DNA of 23,603 nt from CAIOHW01 sp046317855 (lineage in GTDB: Bacteria > Bdellovibrionota > UBA1018): positions 1 to 23,603 of the forward strand of contig JBKCVM010000026.1 of NCBI GenBank assembly GCA_046317855.1. Direction: 5' to 3'. Below the pieces are notes generated by a model. The model had not been told where the DNA came from. It saw only the letters and a program-made list of their open reading frames with translations, and ran no database searches. Of this stretch, positions 15,674-22,697 are shown in pieces. Position numbers and translations under genes: made by a program. The first letter of the stretch is position 1. Each line of letters starts with the position of its first letter.

Positions 15674-15692
15674 GGGTGCTCCGGAGTACCCA
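15673..15692 (-). promoter_or_regulatory. 20-bp near-perfect palindrome covering the HAMP-gene ribosome binding site
   Basis: Bases 15673-15692 (TGGGTGCTCC then GGAGTACCCA) form an inverted repeat with one mismatched pair out of ten. Read on the minus strand it contains the GGAG Shine-Dalgarno and touches the A of the start codon. In RNA it could fold and mask initiation; in DNA it has the symmetry of a dimeric-repressor operator. Either would control the HAMP-transglycosylase operon. Confidence 0.5.
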
Positions 15693-15790
15693 GTATACCC
15701 GAAGCATCAGGGCCGGGCAGCTGCCATTACTTTGACTCCAAGCTGGACAAACCGGCTGCTTTCGTTTAACCCCTCACTATTACCGAGTGT

Positions 15791-15866
15791 TGGCCAGTAG
15801 CTCAGTCGGTAGAGCAATCGGCGGTTAACCGATCGGTCGTTGGTTCGAGTCCAACCAGGCCAGCCA
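15791..15866 (+). tRNA. tRNA-Asn (anticodon GTT) with atypical bases
   Basis: 76 bases with encoded CCA. D arm GCTC/GAGC with AGTCGGTA loop, anticodon stem ATCGG/CCGAT, T arm GTTGG-TTCGAGT-CCAAC and discriminator G all fit a bacterial tRNA-Asn. Two features are odd. The anticodon loop reads CGGTTAA, so position 33 (15823) is G where U is almost invariant; a usual Asn loop is CTGTTAA. The acceptor stem has an A-A mismatch at pair 6-67 (15796 and 15857). Both could be true variation, pseudogene decay or base-call errors. The minus-strand xre gene ends directly against the CCA. Confidence 0.85.
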
Positions 15867-16118
15867 TTAAAGGTCCTGAAAAAAAGTCTTCAGATCAGGA
15901 TAGCCCAGGCCCTGAGCTATCTCGGCCAGAGTCAATAGCCTGGGGTTGCTTCTTCCGGCGGTGATTTCGCGCAAAGTTGAACGTGCGATGCCGATTTGAA
16001 GGGCAAAGGCATCGACCGTCATTCCACGAGCCCCCAGATCCTTCATGATCTTTAAGCCCAATTGCCGCAGCAGCGCTGACTTCGAGTCACCCGCCCGCTT
16101 TTTTATATTAGAGCCCAT
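15867..16118 (-). CDS. XRE-type helix-turn-helix DNA-binding protein
   Basis: 83 residues. A single HTH_3/XRE domain covers about residues 18-80: TVDAFALQIGIARSTLREIT matches the helix-turn-recognition helix pattern, followed by AGRSNPRLLTLAEIAQGLG. It resembles lambda Cro/C1-type repressors and probably binds a palindromic site as a dimer. The start at 16118 has GGGTGG a few bases upstream. Its stop codon (15867-15869) abuts the 3' CCA of tRNA-Asn without a gap and on the opposite strand, so its mRNA, if it runs on, is antisense to the tRNA. No toxin, antitoxin or phage gene is adjacent, so its target is unknown. Confidence 0.85.
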   Translation of the reverse strand: MGSNIKKRAGDSKSALLRQLGLKIMKDLGARGMTVDAFALQIGIARSTLREITAGRSNPRLLTLAEIAQGLGYPDLKTFFQDL

Positions 16119-16224
16119 TATCCACCCAATCCGGAATCAATTCCCATGCCGAACCAACGGCAATGTCGCAGCGCTTCTGGTCATCCATTTTTTAATTGAG
16201 GCTAGAACAATTTCTGGACTGAAA

Positions 16225-16246
16225 CCGGCGGTTTGCCGGATTTTTT
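16225..16246 (+). terminator. Possible intrinsic terminator on the plus strand
   Basis: CCGGC (16225-16229) and GCCGG (16235-16239) form a five-pair GC stem with a GGTTT loop, followed by A and six T (16241-16246). On the plus strand the only upstream gene is tRNA-Asn, about 360 bases away, with the antisense strand of the xre gene between. The reverse reading has only TTT after the stem, so it is a weaker terminator for the minus-strand small membrane protein gene. Confidence 0.5.
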
Positions 16247-16274
16247 GGTAGTGTTTACCGGACTTTGCACACAC

Positions 16275-16433
16275 TTAACTGGTGTTCACCGAGCGCTCCG
16301 GAATCCAGCCTTGAGACTGAGCAAGCCAGGCCATCAACAAGAGAAAACTGAACAGAGCCAGCGTAATCCAAACATACAGAAAGTAGGGATGCTTCCAAAT
16401 GGGGCCCTGATATTCAGGCTCTCGCGGGGACAT
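16275..16433 (-). CDS. Small single-pass membrane protein of unknown function
   Basis: 52 residues starting MSPREPEYQGPIWKHP. One hydrophobic helix, about residues 19-40 (YVWITLALFSFLLLMAW), is followed by a short tail ending IPERSVNTS. The frame runs open upstream to 16589, but that part overlaps the divergent hydroxylase gene and does not look like protein, so the ATG at 16433 was chosen. There is no clear ribosome binding site. No family is recognised. The clean membrane segment flanked by polar ends makes a real gene plausible, and its divergence from the hydroxylase gene leaves 62 bases for promoters. Confidence 0.5.
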   Translation of the reverse strand: MSPREPEYQGPIWKHPYFLYVWITLALFSFLLLMAWLAQSQGWIPERSVNTS

Positions 16434-16495
16434 GCAGCAGTGATTGCCAAACACTGTGTGGAAAGGCAAATGCTCCTGCGCTATCGTCCCGCCCG

Positions 16496-18238
16496 ATGCC
16501 TCAGCGCGCACTGGAAAAAATTCCGGATCATCTGGCACCTTACATCGTTCACCAGGACCCGAGCCTCTACACTGCGATCGATCACGCAAGCTGGCGGTTC
16601 ATTCTCAAAATTTCTCAAAGATTTTTCTCAAAGCACGCTCATCAAAAATACCGAGATGGCCTCCTGGAAACTGGGATTTCGACCGAGCGGATCCCCTTGA
16701 TCAGCGAGATGGACCATTGCCTTCAAAAGTTTGGTTGGCGCGCTGTGGCGGTTTCAGGCTTCATTCCTCCGGCCGCATTTATGGAATTTCAGTCACTCGG
16801 GGTGCTCCCGATTGCTTGTGACATGCGTAAACTCGAGCACTTGGCCTACACTCCGGCTCCCGACATTGTCCATGAAGCGGCAGGCCACGCTCCCATCATT
16901 GCTGATCCAGAGTACTCAAGCTATCTGCGCAACTATGGCGAGGTTTCGAGAAAAGCAATTTTCTCGCACCATGATCTCTCGGTCTATCAGGCGATTCGAA
17001 CCCTGTCGGAAGTGAAAGAAGACCCTGAGTCCTCACCAGAAAAAATCCAAGCTGCCCAAGCTGCTCTCAACGCCGCCATCAAAGCGGTCGACTTTGATAG
17101 TGAAGCAACCTTACTCGCTCGAATGAACTGGTGGACGGTCGAATACGGTCTGGTTGGAAATTTAGAAAACCCTAAAATCTACGGCGCTGGCCTCTTGTCT
17201 TCGGTCGGCGAGAGCTACACCTGCCTAGGTGGACAGGTGAAGAAACTTCCTCTCACCGTGGAGTGCGTTCGCACTCCCTATGACATCACCCGTCCGCAAC
17301 CTCAGCTTTTTGTCACCCCGAGCTTCAATCACCTTTCAAAAGTTCTAAATGAATTTGCCGCTACCATGGCCTTCAAGACGGGGGGGGTGCCAGCACTACA
17401 AAAGGCACTCCAAGCCAAGAGTGTGACCACCACAGAGCTCGAGTCAGGTATTCAGATCGGCGGGGTTCTCTCTGAATACATACAAGACCCATTGGGTATG
17501 CCCGCTTACTTGCGATTCACTGGTCCCACTCAACTTGGATTCGAAAATGTTGAAATTGAATCCCAAGGAGCGCTCTACCATCAGCACGGCTTTGGCACTC
17601 CTGTCGGAAAGATCCGACGCTCTCACGAGCTCCGCTTGCCTCAGGAGCTCACAGAGCGCGAGTGCGCCAGTCTGAGCGAGCTTGAATTCGAGTCTGGAAT
17701 CCGGGTCACAGGAACAATCACCCAGCAAACACGGCTCAAAGGCCGCCTGCTTGTTTTGACCTGGGAGAACTGTAAAGTGACGATGGGCCCTCGTGTGCTT
17801 TTTGAGCCGGGATGGGGCCGATTTGACATGGCCTGCGGGACCCAAGTGACTTCGGTATTTGGAGGGGCACCCGACCGCGCACGCTACATGCTCGAGACTC
17901 AGGAGTTTCCACAACGGATGGGCTTTCAGAAGACCAATTTAACAGACGACACGCTTGCATTGAACGCCCTGTACGAAGAAGTGCGCAGGTTGCGTGAAGG
18001 CGGAAACCCCAAAGGGGCGGAGGCAGCGGCACTCTCAAAGCTCCAAAAAATTTACAGTGGGCTTGAGACTTCTTACCCTTCAGACTGGCTGCTGCGTTGG
18101 GAGCTCCTTGAACTGAACCATCTTTGGAGCCTCAAGGCGCCTTGGCAAAAAAGTGTGCTCTCACGGCTCGCTACCATTGCCTCTCAATCTCCAGAAAAAG
18201 AGCAGATGATCCGCCGCGGAATGGAGCTTTTTTCATGA
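16496..18238 (+). CDS. Aromatic amino acid hydroxylase (phenylalanine 4-monooxygenase type) with C-terminal extension
   Basis: 580 residues. The N-terminal part (about 1-330) is a biopterin-dependent aromatic amino acid hydroxylase: the non-haem iron ligands are His126 and His131 in PDIVHEAAGHAP and Glu216 in WWTVEYGLV, followed by GLLSSVGE. These enzymes add a hydroxyl to Phe, Tyr or Trp using a tetrahydropterin and O2; Phe to Tyr is the usual bacterial reaction. The length is about twice the 260-300 residues of Pseudomonas PhhA and fits the longer version found in Bacteroidota and Bdellovibrio relatives. Residues about 330-580 form an extension with mixed beta-rich and helical sequence and no domain I can name. 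The start ATG lacks a clear ribosome binding site. Its stop overlaps the next gene's start (ATGA), so translation is coupled through to ampG. Confidence 0.88.
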   Translation: MPQRALEKIPDHLAPYIVHQDPSLYTAIDHASWRFILKISQRFFSKHAHQKYRDGLLETGISTERIPLISEMDHCLQKFGWRAVAVSGFIPPAAFMEFQSLGVLPIACDMRKLEHLAYTPAPDIVHEAAGHAPIIADPEYSSYLRNYGEVSRKAIFSHHDLSVYQAIRTLSEVKEDPESSPEKIQAAQAALNAAIKAVDFDSEATLLARMNWWTVEYGLVGNLENPKIYGAGLLSSVGESYTCLGGQVKKLPLTVECVRTPYDITRPQPQLFVTPSFNHLSKVLNEFAATMAFKTGGVPALQKALQAKSVTTTELESGIQIGGVLSEYIQDPLGMPAYLRFTGPTQLGFENVEIESQGALYHQHGFGTPVGKIRRSHELRLPQELTERECASLSELEFESGIRVTGTITQQTRLKGRLLVLTWENCKVTMGPRVLFEPGWGRFDMACGTQVTSVFGGAPDRARYMLETQEFPQRMGFQKTNLTDDTLALNALYEEVRRLREGGNPKGAEAAALSKLQKIYSGLETSYPSDWLLRWELLELNHLWSLKAPWQKSVLSRLATIASQSPEKEQMIRRGMELFS

Positions 18239-18885
18239 GCACCACCCCGCTTGCGGTAATTGCCCAGATCTCGCGCGTCGTCACTAAAGTGGTCGACCGC
18301 GTCGTGGGTGACCGATCCGATGTACCCCTCATGGTATCTGCGGCTACCGTTCAAGCGCTTCAACAACATCAGATTGCAGCGCGAGTGATGTACGGTCCCG
18401 CTGCCTGGGTGGAAGTCATGGAGGACCACTCCGTTCTTTGGGCAGGATGTTGGGGTAAAAGCTTCCATTTTTGGGCTGCGACCGACTTAGGTGAGGTGAT
18501 CGACCTGAACGTCTCGGTGGCAAATCGAAAGCGCAGCCACGACCGCCCTGAGGTCAAAGCCCTGTTGGCCCCTCCCATGCTCTGGAGCATCGAAGTCCCA
18601 GCTTTTTATCGCTACGTGCCCGAAGGTGTTGCTGAACTCGAACTCCACGATGCTCGAGACATCCAACAGTTCGAGAGAGTCTTGAATGAAATTCGAGAGA
18701 AATGCCGCCCCGAGCTCCTCCCTCCAGGCGAGCCCGGAGCCGATGCCTTTCCGAATGAACCCATCCTCTGCAACGGGAGGCGGATCTTGGACGACAGTGC
18801 TGGCAGTTTTCGTCAGTTTGATCGAACACTTTCAGTGAGAGGAATTCCAAAACTTCCTGACGGAGTGCTACGCTTGGAGACATGA
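18235..18885 (+). CDS. Protein of unknown function, possibly transglutaminase-like fold without catalytic Cys
   Basis: 216 residues from ATG 18235, which overlaps the hydroxylase stop as ATGA. A longer frame from 18124 was rejected because it lies in the hydroxylase coding region. No signal peptide or membrane helix. Residues about 30-95 have a layout seen in transglutaminase/papain-like proteins: a helix where the nucleophile would sit (PLMVSAATVQALQQHQI), a strand (AARVMYGP), then His78 in FHFWA and Asp90 in GEVIDLNV. The expected Cys in the first helix is missing; Cys72 lies elsewhere. This is a weak, pattern-level resemblance only. Its stop overlaps the ampG start by another ATGA, which fixes it as the middle gene of a coupled operon. 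Confidence 0.75.
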   Translation: MSTTPLAVIAQISRVVTKVVDRVVGDRSDVPLMVSAATVQALQQHQIAARVMYGPAAWVEVMEDHSVLWAGCWGKSFHFWAATDLGEVIDLNVSVANRKRSHDRPEVKALLAPPMLWSIEVPAFYRYVPEGVAELELHDARDIQQFERVLNEIREKCRPELLPPGEPGADAFPNEPILCNGRRILDDSAGSFRQFDRTLSVRGIPKLPDGVLRLET

Positions 18886-20315
18886 ACTCCATCTTGCACG
18901 TTTTTGCGAGCCGCCGTATGGCGCTCGTGCTTTTTCTAGGCTTTTGCTCCGGACTTCCTCTTTCGCTAACCGGGAGCACATTGCAAGCGTGGATGACTGA
19001 ATCAAAGGTCGACCTGGCAACGATTGGGCGTTTTGCCTTAGTGGGGCTTCCGTACACGATGAAGTTTTTGTGGTCCCCTCTCCTCGACAATGCACGTCCC
19101 CTTTTTTGGGGAAGACGGCGAGGCTGGGCCATTCTGACGCAGATTGCCCTCGTGATTTCGATTGCACTCATGGGGAGTTTGGATCCAGAGACGGAACTCG
19201 GAGCCCTCAGTCTGCTTGCCATTGCAGTCGCTTTTTTTAGCGCAAGCCAGGACATCGTACTCGACGCCTTTAGAACAGAACTGTTGAAGCCAGAGGAACT
19301 GGGCGCTGGGGCGGGAGTGTACGTCATGGGATATCGGCTCGCCATGCTGGTCTCTGGGGCACTTGCGCTTGTTCTAGCGGACCATTTTGATTGGCAGCAG
19401 GTTTACTGGCTCATGTCAGGGTTGATGGCACTGGGCTCCTTGGCCGTGGTTTTTGCCCCCGAGCCAAAAGTCGAGAACGCCGTTTTTGCCGCTGGCACAA
19501 AAACACCTTGGAGCCAAAAAGTGCTTCAACCTTTTCTGGATTTCTTTAAGCGCTCCGGTGCCATCGAAATCCTTCTTTTTGTCATGGTCTATAAACTCTC
19601 GACCATGATGGCCACAGCGCTCACGACGACCTTTTTGTTGTCCCTGGGCTTTTCAAAAACAGAGATTGGTGCCGTGACCAAGGTCTTTGGTCTCATTGCC
19701 ACCATCGTAGGGACCTTAACTGGCGGTGCCCTAATGGTGAGGTTGGGCACCAAGCGGGCCCTTTGGATTTTTGGGTTCCTACAATCCCTGGCAGGTCTCA
19801 CCTTTTTGATTCTCTCTTACACTGGCAAGAACACCGCCGCTATGACGGCGGTCATCACAGTGGAGAACTTCATGATCGGCCTCGGCGTGGCTGCCCTATC
19901 GGGGTTCATGATGGCTGTGTGTAACCGGCAGTTCACAGCCACCCAGTTTGCTTTACTTTCAAGCCTCACCGCAGTTTCTCGAGTCGTCCTCGTCTCTCAA
20001 GCCGGTGTGATTGCCGAGGGTCTGGGATGGCATGGGTATTTTATTTTCTCGGTGCTGCTAGCGATTCCAGGCTTACTACTCCTCACTCGATATGACCGAT
20101 GGCAGTCGATGGAGGCTGCAACGATCGGTCGGCGTGAAATCACGCAAGGAATAGTGTTTCTTACGGGACTAGCTGCAATTGCATCAGAGCCGATCTGGAA
20201 CTGGCTCGGACTCAAGGCCCAAGCGCCGATTGTGGCCCAGGCAGGGGCAGCCCTCGTCGGGGGAGCGATCGCGCTGGGACTCATCCCTCAAAAGAAAAAC
20301 CTTACTGCCCAGTAA
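18882..20315 (+). CDS. ampG: AmpG-type muropeptide permease (MFS transporter)
   Basis: 477 residues, close to the 491 of Escherichia coli AmpG, with about 12-14 membrane helices. Family features include LGFCSGLPLSLTGSTLQAW in helix 1, KFLWSPLLDN at the first cytoplasmic loop, SASQDIVLDAFRTELL (conserved Asp-rich motif in helix 5 region) and GAGAGVYVMGYRLAML. AmpG imports anhydromuropeptides from the periplasm by proton symport for cell-wall recycling. It is the third gene of the hydroxylase operon, with an ATGA overlap to the gene before. The slt-type lytic transglycosylase at 13408-15189 makes the substrate class. Assignment to AmpG is firm at family level, but other AmpG-like MFS carriers have different substrates. 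It converges on the DUF6941-type gene with five bases between. Confidence 0.88.
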   Translation: MNSILHVFASRRMALVLFLGFCSGLPLSLTGSTLQAWMTESKVDLATIGRFALVGLPYTMKFLWSPLLDNARPLFWGRRRGWAILTQIALVISIALMGSLDPETELGALSLLAIAVAFFSASQDIVLDAFRTELLKPEELGAGAGVYVMGYRLAMLVSGALALVLADHFDWQQVYWLMSGLMALGSLAVVFAPEPKVENAVFAAGTKTPWSQKVLQPFLDFFKRSGAIEILLFVMVYKLSTMMATALTTTFLLSLGFSKTEIGAVTKVFGLIATIVGTLTGGALMVRLGTKRALWIFGFLQSLAGLTFLILSYTGKNTAAMTAVITVENFMIGLGVAALSGFMMAVCNRQFTATQFALLSSLTAVSRVVLVSQAGVIAEGLGWHGYFIFSVLLAIPGLLLLTRYDRWQSMEAATIGRREITQGIVFLTGLAAIASEPIWNWLGLKAQAPIVAQAGAALVGGAIALGLIPQKKNLTAQ

Positions 20316-20320
20316 GCTGT

Positions 20321-20779
20321 TCAGTGCGAAAGCGGAGGCTTTTCACCCCCAGCTGGAGGAACGCCCTGGGCGACCTGGGTCACTTGAACCGCCTCAAAAT
20401 CCAGAAGGGCTTCACCCTGCTTAGTCCCAGCAGCATCGACCCAGGACACCACAAAACGATGAGAACCAAAGTGAAAGACCGGAAAGCCGCCAAAACGGAA
20501 AACTGCTTTTAGCCTGCGCTGCTCACGGGGCACGTTCAGCTCTCCCTGGCCGAGCAAATTTTGTTTTCCGTCTGGAGTGAGCAAATGAATCAGCACCTTT
20601 CCCTGTGACTCTTGCTGTCGAGTGTTTTCAAGCGCCAAAGAAATCACCAGCGATTGCAGATGGATCGGAACCTGAGGGGTCCGGATCTCATCAACGATGT
20701 CAAAAACCGAAAGACTCCCAGTCTGTTGATCGACCGCGGCGCCCAGGGACAAGCTTGCAAACGAAAGTTTAAGAGCCAT
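20321..20779 (-). CDS. DUF6941-type hypothetical protein
   Basis: 152 residues, no signal peptide or membrane helix. The N-terminal motif AAVDQQTGSLSVFDIVDEIR, followed by alternating beta-strand sequence (LQSLVISLALENT, KVLIHLLTPDGK, LKAVFRFGGFPVFHFGSHRF), fits the DUF6941 family, small beta-sandwich-like bacterial proteins of unknown function. The tail after about 130 is Pro/Gly-rich and probably disordered. It is the last gene of a four-gene minus-strand set, 15 bases after tadA. Ribosome binding site is weak. The family label rests on remembered sequence character and is less sure than the gene call. Confidence 0.75.
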   Translation of the reverse strand: MALKLSFASLSLGAAVDQQTGSLSVFDIVDEIRTPQVPIHLQSLVISLALENTRQQESQGKVLIHLLTPDGKQNLLGQGELNVPREQRRLKAVFRFGGFPVFHFGSHRFVVSWVDAAGTKQGEALLDFEAVQVTQVAQGVPPAGGEKPPLSH

Positions 20780-20794
20780 CTTGGGTTCAAGCTA

Positions 20795-21265
20795 TCATGA
20801 GCTAGACCGTTTTTTTTTGAAAAACTCGGTCAGGATCGAGCCGCACTCCGGCTTCGACTCACGGCGCACTTCAAATCGATGATTGACGCGTACATCTTCG
20901 TGAAAGCGGTATCCAAGAGAGAGGGCCCCTCCCTTGGGGTCATCGGCGCCGTAAATCAACGTCCTAATACGAGCTTGCTGAGCGGCCGCCAAACACATCG
21001 GACACGGCTCAAGGGTTACGACCAAAGTACATCCTTCCAGTCTCCAGCTATTAAGCCGGGAGGCCGCTGCTCGAATGGCCTCAACTTCAGCATGGCTCAA
21101 TGGATCCTGCTTTGATTCCCGCTGGTTCCAGCCCTCTCCAATGACTTTGCCCTCATGAAGGATGACTGCACCCACAGGAACTTCATCTTGAGCAGCAGCG
21201 CGCTTAGCCAGCTCAAGTGCAACGAGCATTGGATCAGGAGAATTTGAGTTTTCTGATTCGGACAT
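20795..21265 (-). CDS. tadA: tRNA-specific adenosine deaminase TadA
   Basis: 156 residues. The zinc-deaminase signature is complete: His58 and catalytic Glu60 in SHAEVEAI, and Cys88/Cys91 in EPCPMCLAA. VPVGAVI near 29-35 and the final NHRFEVRR region also fit TadA. It converts adenosine to inosine at the wobble position of tRNA-Arg(ACG), letting one tRNA read several CGN codons, and is normally essential. A guanine deaminase or other CDA-family role is less likely because of the length and motif spacing. AAGGG about five bases before ATG 21265 is a good ribosome binding site. It lies between the PilZ-protein gene (17-base gap) and the DUF6941-type gene in one minus-strand run. Confidence 0.93.
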   Translation of the reverse strand: MSESENSNSPDPMLVALELAKRAAAQDEVPVGAVILHEGKVIGEGWNQRESKQDPLSHAEVEAIRAAASRLNSWRLEGCTLVVTLEPCPMCLAAAQQARIRTLIYGADDPKGGALSLGYRFHEDVRVNHRFEVRRESKPECGSILTEFFKKKRSSS

Positions 21266-21282
21266 CTTGACCCTTTTTGGGT

Positions 21283-22092
21283 TTAACTCTCTTCGTGATG
21301 ATGGGGTGGGATAGGAGACTTCAGTTTTTCGATCGCCTTTTTCAGCTCGTCGTCACCCAACAAGAATCGGCCTCGACGATAGAGCAACGCCAGCTTGCGC
21401 ACCCGTAAGGTAGCAGCGCTCAGTGCCCGACGAGTCGAACGCTCCATGGGGCTAAACTTAACCCCAATGCCTCTTGGAAAGGTCACAGCCCCATAAGTAC
21501 GCCAGACGACGGCGCCTTCTGCCCGCCAAGGTCTTCCAAACAGCTGACACTCTAAAGTGACAGGGCTTTGCTCCGTGAACTCAGGCCGAATCTTGATAAA
21601 GCACCCTGCGAGCGAGACGTCTAGAATCTGGCCCTCAAGCACTTCTCCACCGTGACCGAGCACTCGGACCGGAATCCTAATCTGATAACGGGGGTTGCTC
21701 TCCCACCAAGAAATCTGCGGCATGAAGTACGGAACCCTGAGCTCAGAAGAAATCCTCTTGTCCAGAACCCAGACCATCAGCACGCCCACAAACAAAGCCA
21801 GCCCAGGGCTATCGGTCTGCCCGTAGTGCACGAGCAGCACGACCGAGTAGTAGATCATCGCCAAGCTCATAAAACGCATGGCGTACCATCCCCACCGACG
21901 CACCTCCCAAAGGCCAAACCCGGTAATCATGGCTCCCAGGCTCAAGAGATAGAAGCTCGGCTGGAGGAGTATCTTAGTCAGCTCTGATCCGGGAATTTCG
22001 TACAGAAGTGCCGTTACCAAAAGAAAAGTAATCGGAAATGCCAAGTAAAAAAGAACCAGCGTCTGATAAAGTCGGGAGAGGTGGACTTTCAC
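21283..22092 (-). CDS. Membrane protein with C-terminal PilZ (c-di-GMP-binding) domain
   Basis: 269 residues from a GTG start at 22092 with AGGTG close by. The first 120 residues hold about four membrane helices (near 8-30, 44-62, 72-90, 97-112). A cytoplasmic PilZ domain follows with both ligand motifs: RYQIR (Arg135 to Arg139, the RxxxR motif) and DVSLAG (Asp158, Ser160, Gly163, the D/NxSxxG motif), so it should bind cyclic di-GMP. The last 50 residues are basic and end HHHEES. It probably senses c-di-GMP at the membrane; the output is unknown. It starts four bases after the stop of the thioredoxin-like gene, whose end overlaps its ribosome binding region, so the two are tightly coupled. 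Confidence 0.9.
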   Translation of the reverse strand: MKVHLSRLYQTLVLFYLAFPITFLLVTALLYEIPGSELTKILLQPSFYLLSLGAMITGFGLWEVRRWGWYAMRFMSLAMIYYSVVLLVHYGQTDSPGLALFVGVLMVWVLDKRISSELRVPYFMPQISWWESNPRYQIRIPVRVLGHGGEVLEGQILDVSLAGCFIKIRPEFTEQSPVTLECQLFGRPWRAEGAVVWRTYGAVTFPRGIGVKFSPMERSTRRALSAATLRVRKLALLYRRGRFLLGDDELKKAIEKLKSPIPPHHHEES

Positions 22093-22096
22093 CTTT

Positions 22097-22663
22097 TCAC
22101 CGCCACTTAATGCTGCATCCCATCGCAGGGTGCTGTTGGTTCTGAGGGGTGCGACCCTCGAGGATCGAGTCTAAGGCGGCGGCAAGCTCTCGCTGAGTCA
22201 CTTTAGCGGGTTCCTTCCAAGAATCATCGATTCTACCATGGTATCTCAGAACAAATTTTCCGGCTTTGTTCTCAAACACAAACGGATCGGGAGTACAGAC
22301 CGCCCCATAGGCGCGGGCGGTTTCTTGAGTAAGGTCCTGAAGATACGGAAACACGTAACCCTGTTCGCTAGCCCTGGCCTTCATCGCCTCCAGAGAGTCA
22401 TCAGGATACTTGATCGGGTCATTTGGATTGATTCCGATGAGCCGCACGCCACGGGTTGCGTATTCACGGGCCAAATCATTGATGCGCTCTTGGACGGCAA
22501 TCACATAGGGGCAATGATTGCACATAAAAACAACGACTAATGCCCGGGCGTCAGAAAAGCTCGAGAGCGAATAGGTTCTCCCGTCGACTCCCGGCAAACT
22601 AAAATCAGGGGCCAGTGAACCAAGTTCTTTTTCAGTGGGAGGCTGGGTATAAGTGAGTGCCAT
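22097..22663 (-). CDS. Thioredoxin-like / AhpC-TSA-type redox protein
   Basis: 188 residues without a signal peptide, so cytosolic. APDFSLPGVDGRTYSLSSF near 18-36 is the AhpC/TSA-type opening. The redox motif is Cys48-Asn-His-Cys51 in FMCNHCPYV, placed where thioredoxin has CGPC, and Thr-Pro in CTPDPFVFE near 127-135 is the cis-proline region. This form belongs to the thioredoxin family proteins with an MCNHCPYV signature, common in many phyla and thought to be thiol reductases or peroxidases; no substrate is known. It heads the minus-strand run leading to the PilZ protein, tadA and the DUF6941-type gene. It is divergent from pdxH, with only 34 bases between starts. Confidence 0.9.
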   Translation of the reverse strand: MALTYTQPPTEKELGSLAPDFSLPGVDGRTYSLSSFSDARALVVVFMCNHCPYVIAVQERINDLAREYATRGVRLIGINPNDPIKYPDDSLEAMKARASEQGYVFPYLQDLTQETARAYGAVCTPDPFVFENKAGKFVLRYHGRIDDSWKEPAKVTQRELAAALDSILEGRTPQNQQHPAMGCSIKWR

Positions 22664-22697
22664 AGATACTCAGGACATACCTAAAAATGGAGACCTC

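Noticed and set aside
15732..15790. TTGACT at 15732-15737 as a -35 box for tRNA-Asn
   Set aside because: No -10-like hexamer lies 16-18 bases downstream, and the AT-rich CACTATTACC nearer the tRNA lacks a matching -35, so no promoter is claimed.
16045..16251. Plus-strand frame of 68 codons between the xre gene and the small membrane protein gene
   Set aside because: It overlaps the xre start region on the other strand, has no ribosome binding site and ends inside the terminator stem region.
18554..19345. Minus-strand frame of 263 codons across the unknown protein and ampG
   Set aside because: It opposes two genes fixed by ATGA overlaps and AmpG motifs, and its sequence is Arg/Ser-rich without any recognisable pattern.
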